A stretch of DNA of 8,028 nucleotides, from contig JARGOJ010000373.1 in assembly GCA_029210225.1 (NCBI GenBank), positions 1-8,028 on the forward strand. The letters are read 5' to 3'. Source of the stretch: Planctomycetota bacterium. GTDB lineage: Bacteria > Planctomycetota > J058 > JARGOJ01. Both the position numbers and the translations under genes were made by a program. This document shows, piece by piece, positions 7,771 to 8,028 of this stretch (positions are counted from its first letter, which is position 1; every line of letters begins with the position of its first letter). The notes under the pieces are model-generated. The model saw nothing but the letters and a program-made list of their open reading frames with translations. It ran no database searches and had not been told where the DNA came from.

Positions 7771-8028
7771 GTTTGAAGCGAACGTTGGGCGCGAGTGTTT
7801 CGGGGTTGCGGGCATTTGTTGTTGAGACGGAGGTTAATTTGGCGGGGGGATTGCCGGCCTTTGTGATTGTTGGTCTGCCTGATGCGGCGGTGAAGGAGGC
7901 GCGAGACCGGGTGAAATTGGCGATACGGAATGGCGGCTATCCGTTTCCTCGGGGTCGCATCACTATCAATCTTGCGCCGGCGGAGCAGAAGAAATCGGGG
8001 GGATTAGATTTGGCGATGGCGCTTGGAG
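7767..8028 (+). CDS. comM: YifB/ComM family Mg-chelatase-like AAA+ ATPase (N-terminus only)
   Basis: The first 87 codons are present and the rest lies beyond the window. The translation matches the N-terminal domain of the YifB/ComM family: GLPAFVIVGLPDAAVKEARD at about residues 29-48, then RVKLAIRNGGYPFPRGRITI and NLAPAEQKKSGGLDLAMALG. ComM is a hexameric helicase that promotes branch migration during integration of incoming DNA in natural transformation in several bacteria. Many non-competent species also keep it, so its role here is open. The ATPase Walker motifs fall outside the window. The ATG at 7767 is supported by a GTGGGG 5 nt upstream and by the usual family start. It is divergent from the minus-strand operon and overlaps the possible leader ORF by 4 nt. 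Confidence 0.95.
   Translation, partial: MSLKRTLGASVSGLRAFVVETEVNLAGGLPAFVIVGLPDAAVKEARDRVKLAIRNGGYPFPRGRITINLAPAEQKKSGGLDLAMALG

Overview
The window looks like an ordinary chromosomal stretch of a Gram-negative bacterium with mid-range GC. The FHA-GAF-SpoIIE architecture, a possible sigma-54 site and DAP-type lysine/peptidoglycan metabolism would suit a Bdellovibrio-like or other 'deltaproteobacterial' lineage. That placement is inference from gene style, not from any marker gene. I see no tRNA, rRNA, CRISPR array, insertion sequence, transposase or phage gene.

Layout: six genes lie head to tail on the minus strand and fill almost all of positions 1-7493. In transcription order (right to left) they are: a cytoplasmic PPP/ApaH-like metallophosphatase (7493-6426); an FHA-GAF-PP2C (SpoIIE/RsbU-type) signalling phosphatase (6429-4567), coupled to the first by an ATGA overlap; a 172-bp leader; uvrB (4394-2391, GTG start); dapF (about 2353-1502); a 153-residue protein of unknown function (1472-1011); and an exported calcineurin-like phosphoesterase (960 to beyond position 1, C-terminus cut). 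On the plus strand, a 273-bp divergent intergenic region (7494-7766) leads into the first 87 codons of comM/yifB, which runs off the right edge.

How they may work together: the first two genes form a credible phospho-signalling pair, with two unrelated phosphatase folds and one of them carrying a phosphothreonine-binding FHA domain. uvrB (nucleotide excision repair) and dapF (meso-DAP synthesis) are housekeeping genes that share a transcript by position rather than by evident function. The last two genes may be passengers of the same unit.

No clearly new system is visible. The least explained part is the divergent intergenic region. It holds five copies of the hexamer TGTCGC/GCGACA in 51 bp, a sigma-54-like -24/-12 element pointing at comM, and a 23-codon small ORF with a near-perfect Shine-Dalgarno whose stop overlaps the comM start as ATGA. 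A second unexplained signal is a change in strand GC skew inside the FHA-GAF-PP2C gene, without any change in coding direction.
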